Shown: positions 35,722 through 44,670, counted from the stretch's first letter. The stretch is DNA of 64,000 nt from Prevotella sp. khp7 (GCF_900109055.1 NZ_FOIV01000001.1:124001-188000); one strand, 5' to 3'. The notes: a model not told the origin generated them from the sequence alone. Translations and numbers: made by a program.

Positions 35722-37428
35722 ATGTTCAGATTCGAAGATCCCATATATCTCTATCTGTTGCTGCTGATTCCTGTGTTAGCAGCAGTCAGGTTTATATCCT
35801 TTAGAAATCAGAAGAAGCGACTGCGCAAGTTTGGCGAGCCGTCACTCTTAAAAGCTCTTATGCCTGATGTATCTCGCTTCCGCCCGTCTGTTAAATTCTG
35901 GATTCTTCAGGGGGCATTAGCATTACTTGTTGTAATGTTGGCACGTCCCCAAATGGGTACAAAGATCAGTCATGAGAAACGGGTTGGTATCGAAACGATT
36001 ATCTGTATGGATATTAGTAACTCTATGCGTGCTGAAGATATCGTGCCCAGTCGTTTGGACCGCAGTAAGATGATGGTTGAGAATCTCGTAGACCATTTCT
36101 CCAATGACAAGATCGGACTTATCGTTTTTGCAGGTGATGCATTTGTCCAATTACCTATTACGAGCGACTATGTATCCGCAAAAATGTTCCTGTCGAGCAT
36201 TGACCCTTCGATGATGGCTTCTCAAGGCACGGATATCGCTCGTGCCATTGATATGGCTACACATAGTTTTACGCAAGAAGAGGGTATTGGTAAGGCTATT
36301 ATCGTGATTACCGATGGAGAAGATCATGAAGGCGGAGCTCTTGAAGCCGCAAAGGCAGCCAATGATAATGGTATGCGGGTATTCGTGCTTGGTGTGGGCT
36401 CTGTTAAGGGAGCGCCTATTCCCATTCCTGGCAGTAACGATTATATGACCGATAATACAGGTAATACTGTTATGTCTGCTCTTAACGAAGATATGTGTAA
36501 GCAGGTTGCTCAGGCTGGTGGCGGTGCATATATTCACGTAGAAAACAATAGTGCTGCTCAGGAACAACTTGACAACGAACTTGATAAACTTTCAAAGAAA
36601 GAAACTTCTACAACTGTGTATAGTGAGTTTGACGAACAGTTTCAGGCCTTTGCATTATTGGCCTTATTGTTGTTGATAGTTGAGATATGTATTTTTGATC
36701 GTCGGAATCCGTTGCTCAGAAACATATCGCTATTTGGGAAGAAAAAACGCGTAGCAGTCATGCTGTTAGTATTCATGACTACGCTGACAGCGAGTGCCCA
36801 GATGACGGATCGACAATATATCCGTCAAGGTAATAAGCAGTTCCATGCAGGCAATTATGCCGATGCAGAAGTATCTTATCGTAAAGCTGTAGAGAAGAAT
36901 CCCAAGAACCCGCAGGCTGCCTTTAATCTTGGTAATGCGCTGATAGCTCAGAAAAAGGATTCTGCAGCTGTAGAGCAGTTCCAGAATGCCGCAGGACTTG
37001 AGACCAATCCTCTTCGCAAGGCCCAGTCTTATCACAATATGGGTGTTGTCTGTCAGACTCATAAAATGTATGACGAAGCCATTGAAGCATATAAGAATGC
37101 GCTTCGATTGAATCCGAACGATGATGAGACACGATATAACCTTGTGCTCTGCAAACACCAAAAGCAGAAGCAGGATAAGAATAAACAGAATCAGCAAGGT
37201 AACGATGACAAGAAACAAGATGATAAGAAGAAAGATCAGCCGAAACCTGATCAGAATAAAGATAAGCAAGACGACAAGAAGCAGCAGGAACAGCCCAAAC
37301 CCCAGATGAGCAAGGAAAATGCTGAACAGTTGTTGAATGCCGCAATCCAGAATGAGAAACAGACGCAGGACAAGATGAAGAAAGCCCAACAACAGCCTCA
37401 GCGTCGTAGGAATCAGAAGAATTGGTAG
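35722..37428 (+). CDS. BatB-BatC fusion: VWA domain plus TPR domain
   Basis: A 568-residue protein that joins two Bat proteins. Residues 1-325 are BatB-like: two helices, a VWA domain with DISNSM and TDGEDHEGG, and a third helix near 309-327. A basic loop (FGKKKR) leads to residues 344-358, which still read as a signal peptide ending in ASAQ; then come TPR repeats (about 366-470, with NPKNPQAAFNLGNAL and EAIEAYKNALRLNP) and a Lys/Gln/Asp-rich tail, the architecture of BatC. Positive loops suggest that the VWA and TPR parts both face the periplasm. A canonical Shine-Dalgarno AGGAGGG sits 9 bases before the ATG, rare in this phylum. Confidence 0.88.
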   Translation: MFRFEDPIYLYLLLLIPVLAAVRFISFRNQKKRLRKFGEPSLLKALMPDVSRFRPSVKFWILQGALALLVVMLARPQMGTKISHEKRVGIETIICMDISNSMRAEDIVPSRLDRSKMMVENLVDHFSNDKIGLIVFAGDAFVQLPITSDYVSAKMFLSSIDPSMMASQGTDIARAIDMATHSFTQEEGIGKAIIVITDGEDHEGGALEAAKAANDNGMRVFVLGVGSVKGAPIPIPGSNDYMTDNTGNTVMSALNEDMCKQVAQAGGGAYIHVENNSAAQEQLDNELDKLSKKETSTTVYSEFDEQFQAFALLALLLLIVEICIFDRRNPLLRNISLFGKKKRVAVMLLVFMTTLTASAQMTDRQYIRQGNKQFHAGNYADAEVSYRKAVEKNPKNPQAAFNLGNALIAQKKDSAAVEQFQNAAGLETNPLRKAQSYHNMGVVCQTHKMYDEAIEAYKNALRLNPNDDETRYNLVLCKHQKQKQDKNKQNQQGNDDKKQDDKKKDQPKPDQNKDKQDDKKQQEQPKPQMSKENAEQLLNAAIQNEKQTQDKMKKAQQQPQRRRNQKNW

Positions 37429-37430
37429 AT

Positions 37431-40001
37431 ATGAAGCGAATAGCAGTTATAGTATATATGATGATGGTCGCTATAATGGCCATTGCTCAGAACCTTGTAG
37501 GTTCTGCGCCTTCTCATGTGGCAGTTGGCGAACAGTTCCGATTAACCTATAAGGTAAATACGCAGGATGTTAGCGAATTCCGGGCGGGTAACATTCCTAA
37601 TGAACTCGAAGTGTTGATAGGTCCTAACCGTTCTATGCAGTCGAGTTATCAGATGATTAATGGACATACCAGTTCGACTTCTTCTATCACATATACTTAT
37701 ATTGTTGCTGCTACTAAGAATGGAACTTATACGATTCCGCCTGCACATGTTACTATTGGAGGAAAAACCATAGCCTCTAATGCTATCAAAATCCAAGTGT
37801 CGGGTTCTGCTCAGGGTAATAGCAGTTCTCGTCAGCGACAGAACGATGATGATGATGTTGAAATGAGAGATGCCGGTAGCCGTATCTCGGGTTCTGACCT
37901 TTTTATCAGAGTGAGTGCCAATAAGAAACGTGTTCATGAGCAGGAACCTATACTGCTAACATATAAGGTTTATACTTTAGTGTCGCTTACGCAGTTACGT
38001 GGCGACATGCCAGACCTGAAGAGCTTCTATACTCAAGAGGTTGACTTGCCTCAGCAAAAGAGTTTTTCTATCGAGCATGTCAACGGACGTCCATATAGAA
38101 CATGCACATGGAGCCAATATGTCATGTTCCCTCAGATGACAGGAAAACTGCAGATACCAAGCATCACTTTTGAAGGCATTGTTGTACAGCAGAACCGTAA
38201 TGTTGATCCGTTTGAGGCATTCTTTAATGGCGGCTCGGGCTATATAGAGGTTAAGAAGAAAATCGTGGCTCCAGGTATAGAGATTCAGGTTGATCCGTTG
38301 CCAGAGCGTCCGGCAAACTTCTCTGGTGGAGTGGGACAGTTTAATATCTCAGCTCAACTCAACAAGACAGAGACAAAAGCTAATGATCCAGTCTCTATGC
38401 GTATCATTGTTAGTGGCAGTGGTAATCTGAAGCTGATAAAGGAACCGGTTGTTCAGTTCCCTAAGGATTTCGATAAATACGAAGCTAAAATTACCGATAA
38501 GACAAAACTTACTGCTAATGGTCTTGAGGGGTCAAAGATCTACGATATTTTGTTTGTTCCTCGTCACCAGGGCAAATACGAGATACCGCCAGTTGAATTT
38601 ACTTACTTTGATACAGCAACAAACTCATATAAGACCGCTCGTAGTGAGAACTTTGTGTTAGATGTAGAAAAAGGCTCAGAAATAGGTTCTGTAAGTGATT
38701 TCTCAGGACAGGAAGATCTCAAAGAGCTGAACAAGGATATTCGTTTTATCAAGACAGGCAAGGTTTCTCAGCAGGGTATTGATAGTTTCTTCTTCGGATC
38801 TACGACTTACTGGATATGTCTTATTGCTCTTGCTCTTCTCTTTATCTCGCTTTTCGTAGTATTCCGTCAGCGAGCCATCGATAATGCCAATGTTACTAAG
38901 ATGCGTGGCAAGAAAGCTAATAAGGTGGCTACTAAGCGACTGAAGAAAGCTTCGCGCCTGATGGCAGACAATAAACCTGACCAATTCTATGATGAGGTTC
39001 TGCGTGCTCTTTGGGGATATGTTGGCGACAAGTTGAATATGCCTGTAGAACATCTTTCTCACGATAATATCAGTCAGCGTCTTACAGAGCGTCAGGTGGA
39101 TGCTGATGTCGTAGCCCAATTTATGGAAGCTCTTGATGAATGTGAGTTTGAACGTTATGCGCCAGGCGATCCTAAAGGAAATATGAATAAAGTATATGAG
39201 AAGGCCATGACGGCTATCGAGAAAATTGAAGAGACGATGCGTAAGCGTCGCTCTACTAAGTCGGCTATTACTGTTGTCTTGCTTCTCTTCCTTTTACCGT
39301 TAAGTTCTCAGGCAGTTACTAAGACTGAGGCTGACAGTGCTTACGTAAGAGGACAATATCAGCAAGCTATCAGTGATTATGAAACCTTGCTTAAGAATGG
39401 TGCGTCAGCAGAATTGTATTATAATCTTGGCAACTCATATTATCGTACGGAGAACATCACTCGTGCGGTTCTTAATTATGAACGTGCTCTTCTGCTCTCT
39501 CCTGGTGACCGTGATATCCGCTTTAACTTGCAGCTTGCGCAAAGTAAGACTATAGATAAAATCGTGCCCGAGTCTGAGATGTTTTTTATCACATGGTATC
39601 ATTCGTTGGTTAATCTTATGAGTGTCGACGGATGGGCTCGCACCGCACTTATTTCTTTATCTCTTGTCATTATTCTCTTGTTGGTTTATCTTTTCTCGGA
39701 ACGTATCATGTTGCGTAAAATAGGATTCTTTGGCGGTTTTGTCCTGTTACTGCTTTTCTTGTTCAGCAATCTGTTTGCAAGTCAGCAGAAACAGAATCTT
39801 ATATATCGCAAGGGAGCGATTGTGATTTCCCCTTCAGTGACAGTTAAGAGTACTCCGGCTAAGAATGGCACTGATTTGTTTATCCTCCATGAAGGAACCA
39901 AAGTCAATATCACTGATGGTTCTATGAAGGGCTGGAAGGAAATCCGTCTTGCCGATGGCAAGGAGGGATGGATTGAGAGTAGTAAGATTGAAATCATTTG
40001 A
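37431..40001 (+). CDS. BatD-BatE fusion: BatD domain, TPR, SH3
   Basis: An 856-residue protein combining BatD and BatE. Signal peptide at 1-20 (ending IAIAQ), then a large periplasmic beta-sandwich region, a helix at about 459-480 and a cytoplasmic helical domain to about 605. A second signal-like segment (TVVLLLFLLPLSSQA, about 614-628) starts the BatE part: TPR repeats (AELYYNLGNSYYRTENITRAVLNYERALLLSP), two closely spaced helices (about 730-785) and a C-terminal bacterial SH3 domain (from about 795). The ATG at 37431 is two bases after the preceding stop; a TTG nine bases earlier is less likely. Confidence 0.87.
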   Translation: MKRIAVIVYMMMVAIMAIAQNLVGSAPSHVAVGEQFRLTYKVNTQDVSEFRAGNIPNELEVLIGPNRSMQSSYQMINGHTSSTSSITYTYIVAATKNGTYTIPPAHVTIGGKTIASNAIKIQVSGSAQGNSSSRQRQNDDDDVEMRDAGSRISGSDLFIRVSANKKRVHEQEPILLTYKVYTLVSLTQLRGDMPDLKSFYTQEVDLPQQKSFSIEHVNGRPYRTCTWSQYVMFPQMTGKLQIPSITFEGIVVQQNRNVDPFEAFFNGGSGYIEVKKKIVAPGIEIQVDPLPERPANFSGGVGQFNISAQLNKTETKANDPVSMRIIVSGSGNLKLIKEPVVQFPKDFDKYEAKITDKTKLTANGLEGSKIYDILFVPRHQGKYEIPPVEFTYFDTATNSYKTARSENFVLDVEKGSEIGSVSDFSGQEDLKELNKDIRFIKTGKVSQQGIDSFFFGSTTYWICLIALALLFISLFVVFRQRAIDNANVTKMRGKKANKVATKRLKKASRLMADNKPDQFYDEVLRALWGYVGDKLNMPVEHLSHDNISQRLTERQVDADVVAQFMEALDECEFERYAPGDPKGNMNKVYEKAMTAIEKIEETMRKRRSTKSAITVVLLLFLLPLSSQAVTKTEADSAYVRGQYQQAISDYETLLKNGASAELYYNLGNSYYRTENITRAVLNYERALLLSPGDRDIRFNLQLAQSKTIDKIVPESEMFFITWYHSLVNLMSVDGWARTALISLSLVIILLLVYLFSERIMLRKIGFFGGFVLLLLFLFSNLFASQQKQNLIYRKGAIVISPSVTVKSTPAKNGTDLFILHEGTKVNITDGSMKGWKEIRLADGKEGWIESSKIEII

Positions 40002-40013
40002 TGCCTACCGCTC

Positions 40014-40733
40014 ATGTTTATAGATATACTTCTCACAGCCGATGGACTCTTGTCAACTCTCGAACAGTTAGACAAACAGATGTTGTTGGCAGTAAATGGC
40101 AGCGAATCGCTATATCTGGATCGCCTTGTACTCACACTTACCCATGGGGCAACGTGGATTCCTCTATATATTAGCCTGTTTTATCTCGTATTGAGGAATA
40201 ATAATAGTTTGAAGCGTGTTCTCAGTGTGCTTTTCGCCGCTGGTTTATGTTATCTGTTAGCAGGCGCTGTTGATGATGGTATTATAAAACCTCTTGTGGC
40301 CCGTTGGCGACCTACTCATGATCCGGAAATCGGTCTTATGGTTGATATCGTGGATGGCTATCGTGGTGGTAAATATGGTTTTTTCTCTGCCCATGCCTCT
40401 AATACGTTCAGTATTGCCATTCTTTTTTGTTGGATTGTGCGTAGTCGTCTGTTGACTACGGCTCTGATTATTTGGTCGTTTACCAATTGTTGGACTCGTT
40501 TGTATCTTGGCGTCCATTATCCAGGTGATATTCTTGTAGGACTTATCTGGGGGGGCGTATCTTCCTCTTTTGTATATTTTTTATACCATTTCACTCTTGA
40601 TCGGAATCGTCCCAGACAGATTCGACTCAATCAGTATACACGTACAGGCTATGCCTATGAAGATTGCAACATTCCTGTTTTCGTTCTTGTTGTAACTTTG
40701 GCGTTTGCCCTTTTAAAAGCATGTTTTTTATGA
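40014..40733 (+). CDS. PAP2-family membrane phosphatase
   Basis: A 239-residue integral membrane protein of the type 2 phosphatidic acid phosphatase family. The three catalytic motifs are KPLVARWRP, FFSAHAS (usually PSGH; here Ser-Ala-His) and TRLYLGVHYPGD. Such enzymes remove phosphate from undecaprenyl diphosphate, phosphatidylglycerol phosphate or lipid A; which applies here cannot be told. It starts 12 bases after the BatDE gene, and its stop overlaps the queA start (ATGA). Confidence 0.9.
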   Translation: MFIDILLTADGLLSTLEQLDKQMLLAVNGSESLYLDRLVLTLTHGATWIPLYISLFYLVLRNNNSLKRVLSVLFAAGLCYLLAGAVDDGIIKPLVARWRPTHDPEIGLMVDIVDGYRGGKYGFFSAHASNTFSIAILFCWIVRSRLLTTALIIWSFTNCWTRLYLGVHYPGDILVGLIWGGVSSSFVYFLYHFTLDRNRPRQIRLNQYTRTGYAYEDCNIPVFVLVVTLAFALLKACFL

Positions 40734-41947
40734 ATTCTAATCCCAGACACATTCGTATTGGCGACTATAATTATCCGCTTCCCGACGAGCGTATTGCCAA
40801 ATTTCCTATTGCTCAGCGCGACCATTCTAAGTTGTTAGTTTATCGTAAGGGAGAGGTTGGAGAGGATGTATTCTATCATCTTCCCGATTATCTGCCTAAA
40901 GGTGCTCTTATGGTGTTCAATAATACCAAGGTCATTCAGGCTCGTATGCATTTTCGTAAAGATACAGGAGCCCTGATAGAGGTATTCCTGCTTGAACCTG
41001 CTGATCCTACGGATTATGAACTTATGTTCCAGTCCAATGATCGATGTGCATGGTATTGCCTTGTTGGTAATTTGAAAAAATGGAAAGAGGGTGCTCTTTC
41101 GCGTGAGATAGAAATAAAAGGTCAGAAAATCATCGTTAAAGCTACTCGTGGTGCTATTCATGGCACCTCCCACAGAATTGATTTTGAGTGGGATGCCCCT
41201 GTCTCTTTTGCAGAAATTATCGACGCCATGGGTGAACTTCCTATTCCGCCATATCTTAATCGTGAGAGTCAGGAAAGTGATAAAACGACCTACCAGACTG
41301 TCTATTCTAAAATCAAAGGCTCTGTAGCTGCTCCTACAGCAGGCCTTCATTTCACCCCAGAAGTGTTGGCTGATATTGATGCCCATGGAATAGAGCGTGA
41401 AGAACTTACCTTGCATGTAGGTGCTGGTACTTTCAAACCTGTAAAGAGTGAAGAGATAGAAGGACATGAGATGCATACTGAGTACATCAGTGTACGGCGC
41501 GATACCATCCGAAAACTGATTGCTCATGATGCCTCAGCTATTGCCGTTGGTACCACTAGTGTACGTACTCTTGAAAGCCTCTATTATATGGGACTTAAGG
41601 TGATGAATCAGCCCGACTTGTCAGAAAATCAGCTTCATGTTTGTCAGTGGGAACCATATGATACAAATTGCTCTGTTTCAGCGCTTACATCGTTGGAGAG
41701 CCTTGCAGCATGGATGGATGCTCATAGTCTTGATGTACTTCATTCGAGTACCCAGATTATCATTGCTCCAGGCTATGAGTATAAGATTGTAAAGATGCTG
41801 GTTACCAATTTCCATCAGCCTCAATCTACGCTTCTTCTGCTTGTGAGTGCCTTTGTAAAAGGCGATTGGCATAAGATATACGACTACGCCCTCGCTCATG
41901 AATTCCGTTTCCTGAGTTATGGTGATTCGTCATTATTGATTCCATAA
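40730..41947 (+). CDS. queA: tRNA preQ1(34) S-adenosylmethionine ribosyltransferase-isomerase
   Basis: A 405-residue QueA, which transfers and isomerises the ribosyl part of SAM onto preQ1 in tRNA to give epoxyqueuosine. Diagnostic segments are YPLPDERIAKFPIAQRDHSKLLV, FNNTKVIQARM, SVAAPTAGLHFT, LTLHVGAGTFKPV, AVGTTSVRTLES and TNFHQPQSTLLLLVSAF. About 50 residues longer than the E. coli enzyme. The ATG at 40730 overlaps the PAP2 stop; upstream in-frame Met codons lie inside the PAP2 gene. The 3' end abuts a hairpin that reads best on the other strand. Confidence 0.96.
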   Translation: MNSNPRHIRIGDYNYPLPDERIAKFPIAQRDHSKLLVYRKGEVGEDVFYHLPDYLPKGALMVFNNTKVIQARMHFRKDTGALIEVFLLEPADPTDYELMFQSNDRCAWYCLVGNLKKWKEGALSREIEIKGQKIIVKATRGAIHGTSHRIDFEWDAPVSFAEIIDAMGELPIPPYLNRESQESDKTTYQTVYSKIKGSVAAPTAGLHFTPEVLADIDAHGIEREELTLHVGAGTFKPVKSEEIEGHEMHTEYISVRRDTIRKLIAHDASAIAVGTTSVRTLESLYYMGLKVMNQPDLSENQLHVCQWEPYDTNCSVSALTSLESLAAWMDAHSLDVLHSSTQIIIAPGYEYKIVKMLVTNFHQPQSTLLLLVSAFVKGDWHKIYDYALAHEFRFLSYGDSSLLIP

Positions 41948-41980
41948 AAAACAGGGGCGCACATCTCTGTGGGCTCCTGT
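41946..41980 (-). terminator. Terminator of the candidate small RNA, overlapping the queA stop
   Basis: Stem ACAGGAGC/GCCCCTGT on the minus strand (41973-41980 with 41951-41958, one wobble pair), extended inward by the loop's own CACA/TGTG pairing, then six T. On the plus strand the T tail is missing, so it serves queA poorly. Confidence 0.7.
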
Positions 41981-42108
41981 TGAGATAAATCTATTAACCA
42001 ATTAAAAACACAAATTATTCATAAAATAGTGCACATCTCTGTGGACTTAAATCTTAATCACTATTATTAGTATTTTAAAACTATGACTTATGTCTTGTTC
42101 TCCTTTCG
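41946..42108 (-). ncRNA. Candidate small RNA, about 163 nt
   Basis: On the minus strand a full Bacteroidetes promoter (CTTG-N20-TACCTTTG, 42114-42145) is followed about 165 bases later by a hairpin with a run of six T (41946-41951), and no reading frame of note lies between. The transcript would contain a stem AATAGTG/CACTATT (42059-42065 with 42025-42031) and two copies of the 14-base motif CCACAGAGATGTGC (42031-42044 and 41959-41972), each able to form a CACA-TCTC-TGTG mini-stem; the second copy is exactly the loop of the terminator stem. I could not match it to a known RNA family. It fills most of the 348-base gap between queA and the next gene. Confidence 0.55.
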
Positions 42109-42113
42109 TAATG

Positions 42114-42145
42114 CAAAGGTACATATTTTTGTTGAAACATCCAAG
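42114..42145 (-). promoter_or_regulatory. Promoter of the candidate small RNA
   Basis: CTTG (42142-42145) and TACCTTTG (42114-42121) on the minus strand, spacer of exactly 20 bases. No protein gene lies downstream on this strand for several kilobases. Confidence 0.65.
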
Positions 42146-42256
42146 CGCAATAAGGTAACAATCGACGAACTGAGAAGTTTTGTCGATAATACGGATTTTT
42201 AATTTGGTACGTTAACAGTTATTTACAATTTATATATTGCGGTTTAGGTGATAAAA

Positions 42257-42288
42257 TTTGCTTGTAACGATTATTATTCGTACCTTTG
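42257..42288 (+). promoter_or_regulatory. Promoter of the FAD oxidoreductase gene
   Basis: TTTG (42257-42260) and TACCTTTG (42281-42288), 20-base spacer. The -7 box ends only seven bases before the ATG, so the message would have a leader of 0-4 bases. Confidence 0.75.
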
Positions 42289-42295
42289 CAGGCGT

Positions 42296-43882
42296 ATGAC
42301 AAGCGAATATCAGATAAGAGTAGTGCCAGAAGTAGCGGCCCAAGAGGATAGGTTGAAAGCTTATCTGGCTGATGAACATGGTATAGACGTAAGGACTATC
42401 TATGGTGTTAGGATCTTGAAACGTAGTATAGATGCGCGACAGAGACAGATATATGTAAATCTGAAAGTAAGAACATATATTAATGAACAGCCACATGATG
42501 ATGAATATACGCATACAGAATATGGTAATGTAGAGGGCAAGCCTCAGGTGATTGTGGTTGGTGCTGGTCCGGGTGGCTTGTTTGCTGCATTACGATTGAT
42601 AGAATTGGGACTGAGGCCTATTGTATTGGAGAGAGGTAAAAATGTACATGAACGAAAAAAGGATCTTGCAAATATTACAAGGACTCAGAAGGTTGATGCT
42701 GAAAGCAACTATTGCTTTGGAGAAGGCGGCGCAGGTGCTTACTCTGATGGAAAACTGTATACGCGTTCGAAGAAAAGGGGGAATATTGATAAAATACTGA
42801 ATGTGTTTTGCCAGCATGGTGCTTCTCCAGCGATATTGGCCGACGCACATCCGCATATAGGAACCGACAAACTTCCCAAAGTGATAGAAGCCATGCGAAA
42901 CACCATCATCAATTCAGGTGGTGAAGTTCATTTCCAAACCAAGATGACTCAGTTGATATTGGAGGGAAATCAGGTTGTTGGAGTACAGGCGGTAGATAAT
43001 TCTCAATCCTCAGATTCAAACATACAATTAGAATTCAGGGGACCTGTCATCTTGGCTACAGGGCACTCTGCAAGAGATGTATATAGATATCTTTCTGAAG
43101 CAAAGGTCGAAATTGAGGCAAAGGGGATTGCTGTGGGTGTCAGATTGGAACACCCAAGTCAGTTGATAGACCAGATACAGTATCATTCGAAATCGGGCAG
43201 GGGGCATTGGTTGCCTGCTGCAGAATATTCAATGGTGACACAGGTTGAAGGACGAGGTGTATATTCGTTCTGTATGTGTCCTGGTGGATTTGTTATCCCT
43301 GCCGCTACTGATAAAGAACAAATCGTCGTAAATGGTATGAGTCCCGCCAATCGCGGTACGGCATGGAGTAATAGCGGTATGGTGGTAGAGGTACGACCAG
43401 AAGACATCACAAACCAGAAAGAGGGTAGTGTGTTAAAGGTGATGGCTTTTCAGGAGGAGTTGGAACGACTTTGTTGGCAACAAGGCAATATGAAGCAGAC
43501 GGCCCCTGCACAGAGAATGGCTGATTTTGTAAATAACCGTTTGAGCTATGACTTGCCTAAGTCGTCGTATGCACCAGGACTCGTATCAAGTCCGTTGCAT
43601 TTCTGGCTTCCCAAAATGATATCGAAACGTTTGCAAGAAGGATTTAAAGCTTTTGGCAGAAATGCCCATGGATTCTTAACCAATGAGGCGACCTTGATTG
43701 CTGTTGAGACGAGAACATCTTCGCCAGTGCGTATTATAAGAGATCGCGATACCTTGCAACACATTCGTATTCAGGGACTTTTCCCATGTGGCGAAGGTGC
43801 GGGCTATGCTGGAGGAATCGTATCGGCTGGTGTGGATGGTGAGCGTTGTGCGGAGATGTGTGCGCAATATCTTGCACAATGA
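42296..43882 (+). CDS. NAD(P)/FAD-dependent oxidoreductase (COG2509-like)
   Basis: A 528-residue flavoprotein. After an 80-residue N-terminal domain (KAYLADEHGIDVRTIYGVRILKRSID) comes a Rossmann FAD site VIVVGAGPGGLFAALRL, then ESNYCFGEGGAGAYSDGKLYTR and a C-terminal GEGAGYAGGIVSAGVDGERCAE, typical of the uncharacterised FAD-dependent dehydrogenases of COG2509. Substrate unknown. The ATG at 42296 is chosen because an in-frame upstream Met (42248) lies before the promoter and no later Met would keep the N-terminal domain. Followed by a terminator. Confidence 0.87.
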   Translation: MTSEYQIRVVPEVAAQEDRLKAYLADEHGIDVRTIYGVRILKRSIDARQRQIYVNLKVRTYINEQPHDDEYTHTEYGNVEGKPQVIVVGAGPGGLFAALRLIELGLRPIVLERGKNVHERKKDLANITRTQKVDAESNYCFGEGGAGAYSDGKLYTRSKKRGNIDKILNVFCQHGASPAILADAHPHIGTDKLPKVIEAMRNTIINSGGEVHFQTKMTQLILEGNQVVGVQAVDNSQSSDSNIQLEFRGPVILATGHSARDVYRYLSEAKVEIEAKGIAVGVRLEHPSQLIDQIQYHSKSGRGHWLPAAEYSMVTQVEGRGVYSFCMCPGGFVIPAATDKEQIVVNGMSPANRGTAWSNSGMVVEVRPEDITNQKEGSVLKVMAFQEELERLCWQQGNMKQTAPAQRMADFVNNRLSYDLPKSSYAPGLVSSPLHFWLPKMISKRLQEGFKAFGRNAHGFLTNEATLIAVETRTSSPVRIIRDRDTLQHIRIQGLFPCGEGAGYAGGIVSAGVDGERCAEMCAQYLAQ

Positions 43883-43918
43883 AAGATTAGAAAATGTAAA
43901 AATGTGGCAATTTAATTG

Positions 43919-43949
43919 AAAAAGATTTGGAACTTCCAAATCTTTTTCT
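43919..43949 (+). terminator. Terminator after the FAD oxidoreductase gene
   Basis: Perfect 12-base inverted repeat AAAAAGATTTGG / CCAAATCTTTTT (43919-43930, 43936-43947) with a five-base loop and T-rich end. The TTTG -33 box of the next promoter lies in its left arm. Confidence 0.85.
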
Positions 43950-43957
43950 TATCTTTG
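43926..43957 (+). promoter_or_regulatory. Promoter of the cytidylate kinase-like gene
   Basis: TTTG (43926-43929) inside the terminator stem and TATCTTTG (43950-43957) just after it; spacer 20 bases. Leader of about 40 bases. Confidence 0.7.
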
Positions 43958-44001
43958 CCATATAAATAAAAGGAAAATGTTTAACTAATATACCAGGAAT
44001 T

Positions 44002-44622
44002 ATGAATAGGGAGGAACAATTCGTGATAACCATCAGCCGTCAATTTGGTACTGGCGGACACGAGATCGGAGCAGAGATGGCGCGCCGTTTAAACGTGAAG
44101 CTGCTCGACAAACAGATTCTTAATGAAGTTGCCAAGAGAAACCATGTAGTGGAAGAAGCGATGGAGAAGATAGAGTCCCGCAATCCTTTGTGGCGTGACG
44201 ACTTTACCAATTTCTATCGTAATTACATGAGCAAGGCCGAATATGACGGAACGGAGCATGACCAGACGTCACGGGATTTGTTTAAAGCTCAGTGTGATGC
44301 TATCAAGCATATCGCTGCAGAGGAATCGTGTGTTATTGTTGGCCGATGCGGATTCCACATCTTTGAAAATCATCCTAATTGTCTCAAGATTTTCATTCAC
44401 TCTTCAGAAGATTGCCGGAAGAAGAGAATTGCCGACAAGTTTGGACTCAGCCTGAGGGATGCTGCAGCCATGGTAGTAGATAATGATTACAGTCGAGAGC
44501 TTTATACCAAGACTTTCACAGGCAAGGATTGGACGGATGCTCGCAACTACGATATATCAATAGATGTGAGGAAATTCGGCATCAACGGGGCTGTTGACTT
44601 CTTAATGAAGTGCATTGAATAG
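44002..44622 (+). CDS. Cytidylate kinase-like family protein
   Basis: A 206-residue P-loop kinase of the cytidylate kinase-like family (PF13189). The nucleotide loop reads ITISRQFGTGGHEIGAEMARRL; VIVGRCGFHIF and an Arg/Lys-rich lid (SSEDCRKKRIADKFG) follow, and DWTDARNYDISIDVRKFG resembles the end of the family. It is distinct from canonical Cmk, and its substrate is unknown. It stands alone between two promoters, with pheT 92 bases downstream. Confidence 0.87.
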   Translation: MNREEQFVITISRQFGTGGHEIGAEMARRLNVKLLDKQILNEVAKRNHVVEEAMEKIESRNPLWRDDFTNFYRNYMSKAEYDGTEHDQTSRDLFKAQCDAIKHIAAEESCVIVGRCGFHIFENHPNCLKIFIHSSEDCRKKRIADKFGLSLRDAAAMVVDNDYSRELYTKTFTGKDWTDARNYDISIDVRKFGINGAVDFLMKCIE

Positions 44623-44638
44623 AAAAACTTATGAAAAA

Positions 44639-44670
44639 TTTGTGTATATACCGTTTTTTTAGTACCTTTG
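44639..44670 (+). promoter_or_regulatory. Promoter of pheT
   Basis: TTTG (44639-44642) and TACCTTTG (44663-44670), spacer 20 bases. The left arm of the pheT palindrome fills the spacer and reaches into the -7 box. Confidence 0.75.

Noticed and set aside
36766..37392. A 208-codon Leu/Ile-rich open frame antisense to batB-batC that looks like a membrane protein
   Set aside because: Hydrophobicity is an artefact of reading Lys/Gln/Asp codons backwards; the sense strand has TPR repeats and a Lys/Gln tail.
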